A DNA stretch of 64,000 nucleotides, taken from contig NZ_QHGY01000001.1 in assembly GCF_003254665.1 (NCBI RefSeq), forward strand, positions 682,001-746,000, given 5' to 3'. Under the pieces are notes generated by a model that did no database searches, had not been told where the DNA came from, and was given only the letters and a program-made list of their open reading frames with translations. The stretch is from Billgrantia lactosivorans (GTDB lineage: Bacteria > Pseudomonadota > Gammaproteobacteria > Pseudomonadales > Halomonadaceae). Both the position numbers and the translations under genes were made by a program. Below are positions 51,994-61,562 of this stretch, piece by piece. The first letter of the stretch is position 1, and each line of letters begins with the position of its first letter.

Positions 51994-52079
51994 GTCGTTC
52001 TGCAGCCGGCATCGCCTTGGCTTGGGGGAGGCCAGGCCTGCTACCTTTAGGCATCCATGCAGGACGCAAGGAGAGGGAT

Positions 52080-53546
52080 GTGACAAGGACGCCCCAGGAG
52101 CAGGACGCTCACTTTCGCGATCGGGTGCCCGACCCGCCCAAGGGACGGCAACGTGTCAGATGGTACGGCCCAGGGTTGCTGTGGATGCTCTCCGCGGTGG
52201 GCACCGGCTCGATCCTCTTCACCCCTCGCGTGGCTTCCGCCTACGAGTATCAGTTGCTCTGGATACTGCTCGTGGTGGTGCTGTTCATGTGGGTCATGAT
52301 TCGCGAGATGGCGCGTTACTCGATCGTTACCGGCCAGACCATGCTGGAGGGTATGCATAACCTGAGCGGCCCCAGGAACTGGGCCGTGTGGGTGATCTTC
52401 GTGCCGCAATTGCTGGCGGCGGCGATCGGCATCGCCGGGCTCGCCGCCGTCGTGGGCAGTGCGCTGGGCGAATTCCTGCCCGGCCCCAACACGGTTTATG
52501 CCATGGCCATGGTGGTCGCCTCCACCCTGTTCACCGCGACCGGTCGCTACTCGTTGATCGAGACCTTCAGCCGCGTGATGGCCCTCGCGCTGATGGTGAT
52601 GGCCGTCGTCACGGCGGTGATCGTCTTCCCCGGGCTGGCACCGATCGCCCAGGGTCTCGCTCCGAGCTGGCCAGACGATCCCGACCTCTACGTCATCCTG
52701 CCCTGGGTGGGCACCATCCTTGCCGGCTCCATGGGCATCGTCTGGTTCGGCTACTGGACCGCCACCCGCGGCTTCGGCGGCGGCCTGCAGAGCCGCGAAC
52801 CGGACGACGAGCAACCCGACGACTCACGGCGGGAGATGGACAGGACCTCACCCAAGCCCCACGCGACACGGGTCGCCCATGCCCGGGGCTGGATCCGCAC
52901 CATGACCGTTACCGCAGCGCTCGGCGTGGTCGGCGGCCTGGTAGTGATCTTCGCCTTCCTCGTGCTAGGCGCCGAGCTATTGGCGCCGGAGGGCATCATG
53001 CCCGAGGGGCCGGAGGTCGCGGTGGACCTGACGAGCATCTTTTCGGACGTTTGGGGCGAGGTCGGCCGCTATGTGCTGCTAGCCGCCATTGTCATCGCCT
53101 TGGGCGGCAGCATCCTGGCCAATCAGGATGGCTGGGGGCGCAGCTTTGCCGACATGACCCTGATCGTGACCCGCACCCGCCGTGAGGCCGGGAAGGGAGG
53201 CCTGTTGCTGCAAAGCCTGGACGCCCTCGGCCGCCGGTTGCCATGGCCCATTTACGAACGTCGCTGGCTCAAGCGGCTCTACATCGTCGGCGTGACCGGC
53301 ATCGCGCCACTGCTTATCCTGCTGGCCTTCAGCGACCCGGTGCAGGTGATGTCCGTTTCAGGCATCATTGCCGCAGCCCATACGCCCTTCATCGCCCTGG
53401 CGGCGCTCTACGTCAATCGGACGCGCCTGCCCGAGTCGCTCCGGCCGGGCGTCGCGGCGACCGTCACCATGGCCGTCGCCGGCTTTTTCTACCTCGGCTT
53501 CGCGGTGCTCTACCTCCTGAACATGGCGGGCCTGCTGAACGGCTGA
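52080..53546 (+). CDS. Nramp-fold transporter without the metal-binding motif
   Basis: A 488-residue inner-membrane protein with about 11 hydrophobic segments and the Nramp fold. The start is a GTG at 52080 with AAGGAGAGG upstream. In true Nramp proteins the TM1 motif DPGN and the TM6 motif MPH bind metal. Here TM1 reads GPGLLWMLSAVGTGSILFTP (30-49) and TM6 AGSMGIVWFGYW, so both are absent. The substrate is therefore probably not a divalent transition metal in the usual way. A charged loop (EPDDEQPDDSRREM) lies between TM6 and TM7. Confidence 0.85.
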   Translation: MTRTPQEQDAHFRDRVPDPPKGRQRVRWYGPGLLWMLSAVGTGSILFTPRVASAYEYQLLWILLVVVLFMWVMIREMARYSIVTGQTMLEGMHNLSGPRNWAVWVIFVPQLLAAAIGIAGLAAVVGSALGEFLPGPNTVYAMAMVVASTLFTATGRYSLIETFSRVMALALMVMAVVTAVIVFPGLAPIAQGLAPSWPDDPDLYVILPWVGTILAGSMGIVWFGYWTATRGFGGGLQSREPDDEQPDDSRREMDRTSPKPHATRVAHARGWIRTMTVTAALGVVGGLVVIFAFLVLGAELLAPEGIMPEGPEVAVDLTSIFSDVWGEVGRYVLLAAIVIALGGSILANQDGWGRSFADMTLIVTRTRREAGKGGLLLQSLDALGRRLPWPIYERRWLKRLYIVGVTGIAPLLILLAFSDPVQVMSVSGIIAAAHTPFIALAALYVNRTRLPESLRPGVAATVTMAVAGFFYLGFAVLYLLNMAGLLNG

Positions 53547-53623
53547 GATCCGGCATCGGCGCAGCGCCCGGGGCCGTCACGCGTTAGGATAGAGTCCATC
53601 TGCTTTCGACACAGGGACGCCGC

Positions 53624-54627
<1,004 letters not shown>

Positions 54628-54631
<4 letters not shown>

Positions 54632-55389
54632 ACCTGCAGTCGGTCAAGACCATCTACCTGGCCGAAATGGCCCGCAGCCTGCGTACCGTATTGCAGAGCA
54701 TCGTCTCGCCGGTGGTGTCCACCTCGCTCTACTTCGTGGTATTCGGTGCGGCCATCGGCTCGCGCATCAGCGAGGTCGACGGCGTCAGCTACGGCGCCTT
54801 CATCGTGCCCGGGCTGATCATGCTGATGCTGCTGACCCAGAGCGTCTCGACCGCCTCGTTCGGCATCTTCTTCCCGCGCTTCTCGGGCACCATCTACGAG
54901 ATCCTCTCGGCACCGATCTCCTACTTCGAGGTCGTGCTCGGCTTCGTCGGCGCGGCGGCCACCAAGTCGGTGATCCTGGGCCTCATCGTGCTCGGCACGG
55001 CACGCCTGTTCGTGCCCTTCTCGATCCAGCATCCGCTGGTGATGCTGCTGTTCCTGATCCTCACCGCGCTGACCTTCAGCCTGCTGGGCTTCATCATCGG
55101 CATCTGGGCCGACGGCTTCGAGAAGCTGCAACTGGTGCCGCTGCTGATCGTCACGCCGCTGACCTTCCTCGGCGGCACCTTCTACTCCGTCGACATGCTG
55201 CCGCCCTTCTGGCAGGCCGTGACCCTGCTCAACCCGGTGGTCTACCTGGTCAGCGGGTTCCGCTGGAGCTTCTACGGCTCGGGCGACGTCAGCATCTGGG
55301 CCAGCCTCGCCATCATCACGCTGTTCCTCGGCGTCGCGCTGGCGGTGATCAGCTGGATCTTCCGCACCGGCTACCGGCTCAAGCCCTGA
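54628..55389 (+). CDS. ABC-2 type exporter, permease
   Basis: A 253-residue permease with six hydrophobic segments. It has the ABC-2 landmarks [53 protein letters not shown] and [11 protein letters not shown], as in the YadH family. It forms a homodimer with the ATPase encoded just upstream. The exported compound is not known. Confidence 0.92.
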
Positions 55390-55399
55390 GGCGCGCCAG

Positions 55400-55453
55400 C
55401 CTGGTCCGGTCAGAACCACCCCGACCGGCCCCCAGGCGGGAAACTCTTTTTTT
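55400..55453 (+). terminator. Terminator of the ABC-2 exporter operon
   Basis: CCTGG-T-CCGGTC pairs with GACCGG-(CCC)-CCAGG (55400-55436), and a run of seven T (55447-55453) follows after about ten bases. The gap before the T-run makes it less than ideal. Confidence 0.5.
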
Positions 55454-55661
55454 GCCAGCCACTTGCCCCTCCGGCTTGATCCATCTCTCCCCCTCGCGAG
55501 CCTCTACGGCTGGCCGTTTTGCCATTTGGGCATAGTAGCCGCTGGCGCACATCCGCTTTCTTGACCATCATCCAAAGACCTTAACTGTTCATTACAGGGA
55601 AAGGTGCATTGGGAGCAGTTACAACACCAGTGTGTCACTAGAACAATCAGGAAGAGCCGTT

Positions 55662-55688
55662 GACGGGCACCATCCGCTTGGTGCCGTC
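55662..55688 (+). promoter_or_regulatory. Hairpin in the leader of the GGDEF gene
   Basis: GACGGGCACC pairs with GGTGCCGTC (one bulged G), loop ATCCGCTT, followed by TTTC. It ends 17 nt before the start codon, right before the AAGGGAA ribosome site. It could be a short attenuator or an RNA-stability element. Confidence 0.4.
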
Positions 55689-55705
55689 TTTCAAGGGAAC
55701 CACGA

Positions 55706-56932
55706 ATGACTGCTGGCAAGATCGAGGCTGGGGTGGGGGCTTCGCTCGACTGGCGCGACGAGTTTCACGACTCGGCGCTGGAAGCTCTATTTCGCCGAAG
55801 CATGCAGCTCCAGGATGCGGAGCAGTTGCGCCGGGCGCTGTGGATCGTCGCGGGCATCTTCCTGCTCTTCTGTGCGGCGGACTACCTGCTGCTCGGCGGC
55901 AGCACCCCGTTCCTGGCGCTGGTCCTCGTGCGCACCTTCGTGGCGCTCTGCTGCCTGGCGCTGGCGCACTTCATCGGCCGTCATCCGGCACAGGCTCACC
56001 GGCCGTGGCCGCTCAACCTGGTCTACTCGGCGACGCTCAGCGGCCTGCTGATCTCGCTGCTCCTGCATCCGGGCAGCATCGGCCTGCATCTCTCCAGCCT
56101 GGTCGTGGCGAGCCTCACCCTCTACCTGCTGGTGCCCAATCGCTTGCCCTGGATCCTGACCTGGAACGGCTATCTCGCCGCTGGCTTCCTGCTGATCACG
56201 CTGGCGTGGAAGCCCCTCACCCCCGGCATGCTGCTCAGCAGCCTGTTGATTCTCGGCTTCGCCAACCTGATGGGCTGGCTCACCTTCAGCCGTCTCAACC
56301 GGCTGCAACGCCGGCAGTTCGCCCTGCTGGTGGAGGAGCGGAACGTCAACCGCCAGCTGCAACAGGAGATCGAGGAACGACAGCTGCTGGAGGCGCAGCT
56401 GCGCCACATGGCCAGTGTCGATCCGCTGACCGGCATCGCCAACCGGCGCCACTTCTTCGAGCAGGCGGAGCGCGAGTTTCGCCGGGCCCAGCGGGAGGGC
56501 ATTCCGCTGGCCATCTGCATGGTCGACATCGACCTGTTCAAGACCCTCAACGATCATCACGGTCACGCCGTCGGCGACCTCGTCCTGACGACCGTCGCCG
56601 CCTGTTGTGCCTCGGTGCTGCGCGAAACCGACCTCATCGGCCGCTATGGCGGCGAAGAGTTCGTCATCGCCCTGCCCCGTGCCGACCTGGCGACTGCCAC
56701 CTTCATCGCCGAGCGCCTGCGCCACAAGGTCACCTCCCTGCGCTTGCCGATGCTCGACCCGGGCCAGCGCCTCTCGGTCACGGTGGGCATCAGCCAGGTG
56801 GAGCCCGACGAGACCAAGCTCGAACTGGCGCTGCAGCGCGCCGACGATGCGCTCTATGCCGGCAAATCCCGCGGTCGCAATTGCGTCGTCGTGGCCGGCG
56901 ACGCCCCCTCATCGCTTGCCGCCGGGGCCTGA
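55706..56932 (+). CDS. Membrane GGDEF diguanylate cyclase
   Basis: A 408-residue membrane-bound c-di-GMP synthase. About six TM segments (residues 50-205) are followed by a coiled coil (VEERNVNRQLQQEIEERQLL) and a GGDEF domain with RYGGEEFVIALP near residue 315. The RxxD site is intact (RETD). The N-terminal membrane region has no named domain that I can assign. A hairpin lies just upstream of its ribosome site. No phosphodiesterase gene is nearby. Confidence 0.92.
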   Translation: MTAGKIEAGVGASLDWRDEFHDSALEALFRRSMQLQDAEQLRRALWIVAGIFLLFCAADYLLLGGSTPFLALVLVRTFVALCCLALAHFIGRHPAQAHRPWPLNLVYSATLSGLLISLLLHPGSIGLHLSSLVVASLTLYLLVPNRLPWILTWNGYLAAGFLLITLAWKPLTPGMLLSSLLILGFANLMGWLTFSRLNRLQRRQFALLVEERNVNRQLQQEIEERQLLEAQLRHMASVDPLTGIANRRHFFEQAEREFRRAQREGIPLAICMVDIDLFKTLNDHHGHAVGDLVLTTVAACCASVLRETDLIGRYGGEEFVIALPRADLATATFIAERLRHKVTSLRLPMLDPGQRLSVTVGISQVEPDETKLELALQRADDALYAGKSRGRNCVVVAGDAPSSLAAGA

Positions 56933-57046
56933 GTTCCCGGCGCCTCGGGTTGAACTCGCCCATGGGCCCGGTATCATGCGCTCTTGCTTGCCCGGCACGA
57001 CTCCCGTGTGCGCGCCGCCCCACCTCCTCGCACTGGATACCAGGCC

Positions 57047-58063
57047 ATGCCGATACAGCACTGCATCGTCCATTACATCGACAAGGCCGGGAGCGAGCCG
57101 CCAGCCAGCCTGCGCCCGGCCGCCGCGGAGCTGGCGGCGTCGCCGCTGCTGGAAGAGCTCCTCGCCCGCTTCCACGACGCCTACCATGCCAAGACCAAGG
57201 CCTGGGGGCACTTCCTCGGCGAAGACGACCTCGAGGCCGGTCCCACGCCCGCTTTTTCCCAGGCACTGGCGGCCTACCTGGAGGGCAGCAGCGATTTCGT
57301 CGCCTTTACCCGCGCCGCCGCCGAACGGCTGCTGCCGCTGGTCGATGCGCACCTGTCGGCCTCGGGCCACCTGCTGTGCGTGGCGTATCGCCAGGGCGAG
57401 ACGCACCACTTCGCAATGGCGCTGCTGCACCAGCGGGAAGGCTTCGGCGTGAACGAGTCGCTGCAGGTGGTGCCGGCCAGCCAGCTCAACCTGGCCCGCA
57501 TGAGCCTGGGCCTGCGCCTCAACGTCACCCAGTGGCGCGAGGGCGCCGCCTCGCGCCACTACCTCTCCTGGATCCACGACCGCGGCGGCAAGAAGCTCTC
57601 CGAAGACCTGGCCACCCTGCTGGGCGCTACCGAGGGCATCGACGCCAGCGGCGAAACCCGTACCTTGCTCAAGGCCTTCAGCGATTACGTCGAACAGGAA
57701 GACATGGCCGAGGAGCAGAGCCGGGAGAAGACCGAGGCCCTGATGGACTACGCCAGCGAACAGGCCAGCCGCGGCGAGCCGATCACCCTGGAAGAGCTTT
57801 CCGAGCTGCTCGACGAACAGCAGCCCAGGGCCTTCTACGATCACATACGCAATGCCGACTACGGGCTGTCGCCCGAGATCCCGCCGGACAAGCGCACCCT
57901 GCGCCAATTCCGCCGCTTCACCGGACGCGCCGGGGGCGTCTCGATCAGCTTCGACTCCCACCTGCTCGGTTCGAGCATCGAGTACGACGAGAGCCGGGAC
58001 CGGCTGATCATCAAGCAGGTCCCCAAGCAGTTGAAGGAACAGTTGAAGCAGCGCCAGGAGTAG
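57047..58063 (+). CDS. yejK: Nucleoid-associated protein YejK (NdpA)
   Basis: A 338-residue protein of the YejK/NdpA (37-kDa nucleoid-associated) family. N-terminal HCIVHYIDKAG, the mid-part VVPASQLNLARMSLGLRLNV and the C-terminal GGVSISFDSHLLGSSIEYD are characteristic. It binds the nucleoid; its biochemical role is not settled. The ATG at 57047 begins the family N-terminus; a frame open 21 codons further upstream is rejected. Confidence 0.93.
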   Translation: MPIQHCIVHYIDKAGSEPPASLRPAAAELAASPLLEELLARFHDAYHAKTKAWGHFLGEDDLEAGPTPAFSQALAAYLEGSSDFVAFTRAAAERLLPLVDAHLSASGHLLCVAYRQGETHHFAMALLHQREGFGVNESLQVVPASQLNLARMSLGLRLNVTQWREGAASRHYLSWIHDRGGKKLSEDLATLLGATEGIDASGETRTLLKAFSDYVEQEDMAEEQSREKTEALMDYASEQASRGEPITLEELSELLDEQQPRAFYDHIRNADYGLSPEIPPDKRTLRQFRRFTGRAGGVSISFDSHLLGSSIEYDESRDRLIIKQVPKQLKEQLKQRQE

Positions 58064-58067
58064 CGCG

Positions 58068-58793
58068 CTACTCGATGCCGTACGCGGCCTCCGCGTTGGC
58101 CAGCCATTCACGCAGCACCTGCTGACCGCGCGAGGTCAGGCTCGCGCCGTGTCGCTTGGCCTGCTCGCGCAGTTCGACCGGATCGACCTCGGCTGCGGCC
58201 AGCTCGGCGGCATGGCCGATCAGCCAGGGTTCGATCCTGGCGGGGTCCACCTCGAGGTGGAACTGCAGGCCGAGCACCTGGTCGCCCACGGCAAAGGCCT
58301 GGTGGGAGCAGGGATGGCTGTAGGCCAGCCGTGTGGCGCCGGGAGGCGTCTCGAACATGTCGCCGTGCCAGTGCAGCACCACGTCCGGATTGCCGAGGTG
58401 GCGCAGCGGTCCCTCCTGGCCCTCGCGGGTCAGGTAGACATCGGCAAAGCCGATTTCCTTCTCGGCCATGGGGAACACCCTGCCGCCCATCGCCCGCGCG
58501 ATCAGTTGCGCGCCCAGGCAGATACCCAGCAGTGGACGACCCGAGTCGAGCCGGTGGCGGATGGCGTCCAGCTCGGCGCCGAGAAACGGATAGAGCGCAT
58601 CGTCATTGGCCCCGATCGGCGCTCCCAGGATCACCATCAGCTCCGGGCTGGCGACCTCCAGCGACTCGAGGGCATCGGGCCCCAGCAGGCCGGGGTCGAG
58701 ATAGCGGATTCGGTAGCCGTACTCCTCGAGGATCGGTTCGAAGATGCCCAGGTCCTCGAAATCGACATGACGAATGGCAACGACACTCTTCAT
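58068..58793 (-). CDS. Class I glutamine amidotransferase
   Basis: A 241-residue stand-alone GATase-1 domain. The nucleophile Cys lies in LGICLGAQLIARAMGG (about residue 91), the catalytic His in GLQFHLEVDP, and ILGAPIGANDD forms the oxyanion region. It resembles YfeJ/gamma-glutamyl-CoA-type GMP-synthase-like proteins. AAAGGAG supports the ATG. Its stop is 4 nt from the convergent yejK stop. The amide acceptor partner is unknown. Confidence 0.9.
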   Translation of the reverse strand: MKSVVAIRHVDFEDLGIFEPILEEYGYRIRYLDPGLLGPDALESLEVASPELMVILGAPIGANDDALYPFLGAELDAIRHRLDSGRPLLGICLGAQLIARAMGGRVFPMAEKEIGFADVYLTREGQEGPLRHLGNPDVVLHWHGDMFETPPGATRLAYSHPCSHQAFAVGDQVLGLQFHLEVDPARIEPWLIGHAAELAAAEVDPVELREQAKRHGASLTSRGQQVLREWLANAEAAYGIE

Positions 58794-58984
58794 GCGTAAG
58801 AAGCTCCTTTTCCCGTGCTGGCAAAACGACACGCAGCCGGGTAAGCCAGCGCATGCCTCCCATTCTTGTACTGAGAATGGCAGCGGCCGGCAAGTCGCGT
58901 TTGCCGTGTCGGCGCAAACCCGACTAGCTTGAGTGTGCAGCAGCGCGATGCGCATCAACGCCGCCAAAGGAGGGAATCCTGGCC

Positions 58985-61459
58985 ATGCAGGACAAGGATG
59001 TGGCAACCCAGGGAAAACCGTTGGTCATTATCACGGGGGCTGCGGGGGGCGTCGGAACGGCCCTGACCCAGAGCCTGAACGACGACTACCGCATCATCGC
59101 CCTCGACCGGAACGAAGCGGAGGAGGCGGACGAGAGCTACGAATTCGACCTGACCGACAGCGCCTCCATCAAGGAGGTGATGGACGAGATCACCGCGCGA
59201 CACGGCCGCAACATCGCCGCGGTGGTGCATCTCGCGGCCTACTTCGATTTCACCGGCGAGGAGTCGCCGCTCTACGAAAAGGTCAACGAACAGGGCACGC
59301 GCAACCTGCTGGAGGGGCTGGCGGAGATGAACGTCGAGCGCTTCATCTACTCCAGCACCATGCTGGTGCACGAGCCGCAGGTGCCCGGCCGCCGGGTCAG
59401 CGAGGAGACGCCGATCGGCCCCACCTGGGCCTACCCCAGGTCGAAGGCGCGAACCGAGGCGATCATCCGCGAACACGCCACCATGCCCTACACCCTGCTG
59501 CGTCTCGCCGGCATGTATGACGAGAAGACCAGCGTGCCCACGCTGTCGCACCAGATCGCGCGCATCTACGAGCACACCCTCAAGAGCCACTTCTATTCCG
59601 GCAATACCAACGCCGGCCAGGCCTGCGTGCACAAGGAGGACATGATCGATGCCTTCCGCCGCACCATCGACCGCCGCCGCGAACTGCCCGAGCACAACGA
59701 GATCCTCATCGGCGAAGAGCACGCCGTCAGCTACGAGGCGCTGCAGAACCGCCTGGGCGAACTGATCCACGGCAAGAAGCGATGGAAGACCGTGGTCATG
59801 CCCAAGCCGCTGGCCAGGACCGGCGCGTTGCTCGAGGAGAAGAGCGAGCCGCTGGTGCCGGACGACTTCGACAAGGGCGAAAAGCCCTTCATCCGTCCTT
59901 TCATGATCGACATGGCCGACGACCATTACGAACTCGACATTCGCCGCGCGCGGGAGCAGCTCGGCTGGGAACCGCGCCACGAGCTCTACGATACGCTCGA
60001 GGCGATGGTCGACAGCCTGCTGGAGGATCCCCACGGCTGGTACCGGGCCAACGGCATCACCCCGCCGGACTGGATCGAGGAGGCCGAGGAGAAAGGCGTC
60101 AACCCCGAACGGGTACTCGAGGATCACCAGGCCCATGTCCAGCGCGAGCACTATCGCTTCCTGTGGGCACACTTCTTCAACGTCGGCCTGGGGGCCTGGC
60201 TGGTGGCCTCGCCCGCCACGCTCGGCTACGGCGGCGGCCTGGCCGTGAGCGACATGGTCTCGGGCCTGCTGCTGGCGCTGTTCGGTGCCCTTTCGCTGTC
60301 GCTGAAGCTCAGCTGGGCGCGCTGGACCTGCGCCCTGGTCGGGCTGTGGGTGCTGTTCGCGCCGCTGGTGTTCTGGAGCGACAGCGCGGCGGCCTACCTC
60401 AATGGCACCCTGGTCGGCACACTGGCCATCGGCTTCTCGGCCCTGGTGCGCCCGGCCCCGGGGATCTCGCCGGCGGCGGCCATGACCGGCCCCACCCTGC
60501 CGCCGGGCTGGAACAACAACCCCTCGAGCTGGTTCCAGCGCATGCCGATCATCGCCCTGGCGGTCGTCGGCTTTTTCGTCTCGCGCTACCTCGCCGCCTA
60601 TCAGCTCGGCCACATCGACGCGGTGTGGGATCCCTTCTTCGACGGCACCCGCGGCGGGCTCAACGGCACCGAGGACATCATCACCTCGGAGGCCTCCGAG
60701 GCGTGGCCGGTGCCGGATGCGGGCCTGGGCGGCATCGTCTACATGCTGGAGATCCTGCTCGGCTTCATCGGCGCGACCAACCGCTGGCGCACTATGCCCT
60801 GGATCGTGGCCTCGTTCGGCGTGCTGATCGTGCCGCTGGGGGTGGTCTCGGTGACCTTCATCATCATCCAGCCGATCCTGATCGGCACCTGGTGCACCCT
60901 GTGCCTGATCCAGGCCGGCGCGATGCTGCTGCAGATCGCCTACGCCTTCAACGAGTTCGTCGCCACCGGCGAGTTCCTCAAGCGGCGCCACCAGGCCGGC
61001 GCCCCGGTGCTCAAGATTTTCTTTACCGGCGACACCGACGAGGGGCCCAACGAGTCGACCGAGGAGAACTTCCGGCGCAAGCCGACCACGGTCCTCGGCG
61101 ACGCCATCGGCACCGGCGTGAACCTGCCTTGGAACCTGGCGCTGTGCATCCTGATCGGCGCCTGGCTGATGTTCACTCGCGTCACCTTCGGGGCCGAAGG
61201 TGCCCAGGCCGACTGGGACCACCTGGTCGGTTCGCTGATCGTCACCGTGGGGGTGATCGCCATGGCCGAATCGGCACGCCCCGTGCGCTGGCTGCTGCTG
61301 CCGCTGGGGGCCATGCTGTTGTTCACCCCCTTCCTGAACGGGGCCGGCATGCTCGCCACCGTCAACAGCCTGGCCTGCGGCGCCGCGGTGATCGCGCTGA
61401 GCCTGCGCCGCGGGCCGATCCGCGGCGAGTACGGCCGCTGGAGCCGGCTGCTGGGGTGA
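58985..61459 (+). CDS. Epimerase/dehydratase-SPW-VKOR membrane fusion
   Basis: An 824-residue multi-domain protein. Residues 10-350 are an extended SDR (NAD-dependent epimerase type) with GAAGGVG (18-24) and Y150-x3-K154. Residues 400-485 form an SPW-repeat membrane domain (GLGAWLVASPATLGYGGG). Residues 520-665 form a VKOR-like bundle with the redox pair C637-x-x-C640 in GTWCTLCLIQ. A second SPW-like bundle (700-805) ends the protein. The loop cysteines of standard VKOR are absent. It may couple a cytosolic NAD(P) site to quinone or disulfide chemistry. GGAGGGA precedes the ATG. Confidence 0.9.
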   Translation: MQDKDVATQGKPLVIITGAAGGVGTALTQSLNDDYRIIALDRNEAEEADESYEFDLTDSASIKEVMDEITARHGRNIAAVVHLAAYFDFTGEESPLYEKVNEQGTRNLLEGLAEMNVERFIYSSTMLVHEPQVPGRRVSEETPIGPTWAYPRSKARTEAIIREHATMPYTLLRLAGMYDEKTSVPTLSHQIARIYEHTLKSHFYSGNTNAGQACVHKEDMIDAFRRTIDRRRELPEHNEILIGEEHAVSYEALQNRLGELIHGKKRWKTVVMPKPLARTGALLEEKSEPLVPDDFDKGEKPFIRPFMIDMADDHYELDIRRAREQLGWEPRHELYDTLEAMVDSLLEDPHGWYRANGITPPDWIEEAEEKGVNPERVLEDHQAHVQREHYRFLWAHFFNVGLGAWLVASPATLGYGGGLAVSDMVSGLLLALFGALSLSLKLSWARWTCALVGLWVLFAPLVFWSDSAAAYLNGTLVGTLAIGFSALVRPAPGISPAAAMTGPTLPPGWNNNPSSWFQRMPIIALAVVGFFVSRYLAAYQLGHIDAVWDPFFDGTRGGLNGTEDIITSEASEAWPVPDAGLGGIVYMLEILLGFIGATNRWRTMPWIVASFGVLIVPLGVVSVTFIIIQPILIGTWCTLCLIQAGAMLLQIAYAFNEFVATGEFLKRRHQAGAPVLKIFFTGDTDEGPNESTEENFRRKPTTVLGDAIGTGVNLPWNLALCILIGAWLMFTRVTFGAEGAQADWDHLVGSLIVTVGVIAMAESARPVRWLLLPLGAMLLFTPFLNGAGMLATVNSLACGAAVIALSLRRGPIRGEYGRWSRLLG

Positions 61460-61466
61460 GTGCAAC

Positions 61467-61499
61467 GAGACGAGGCGCGGCGAACCAGCGCCTCGTCTC
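61467..61499 (+). terminator. Terminator hairpin after the fusion gene
   Basis: A perfect 12-bp stem GAGACGAGGCGC / GCGCCTCGTCTC with a 9-nt loop lies 8 nt after the stop codon. No T-run follows, so it may act with Rho or as an mRNA 3'-stabiliser. Confidence 0.65.
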
Positions 61500-61562
61500 C
61501 ATGCACTGAGGCGGCGGCGCTGGTATCGTGTCGGCAATGCCCGCCGCGAACGACCCGCCTCC

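Larger units (their letters stand above)
55390..55705. other. 316-bp intergenic region with two hairpins
   Basis: It holds the exporter terminator near 55400-55453 and a hairpin at 55662-55688 just before the next gene. The middle is less GC-rich than the flanks and probably contains the promoter of the GGDEF gene, but no clear boxes are visible. No gene is supported. Confidence 0.5.

Noticed and set aside
55510..55560. Possible sigma-54 promoter (TGGC...GC patterns) before the GGDEF gene
   Set aside because: The spacing between GG and GC is 7 or 9 instead of 10 bases, so the match is not credible.
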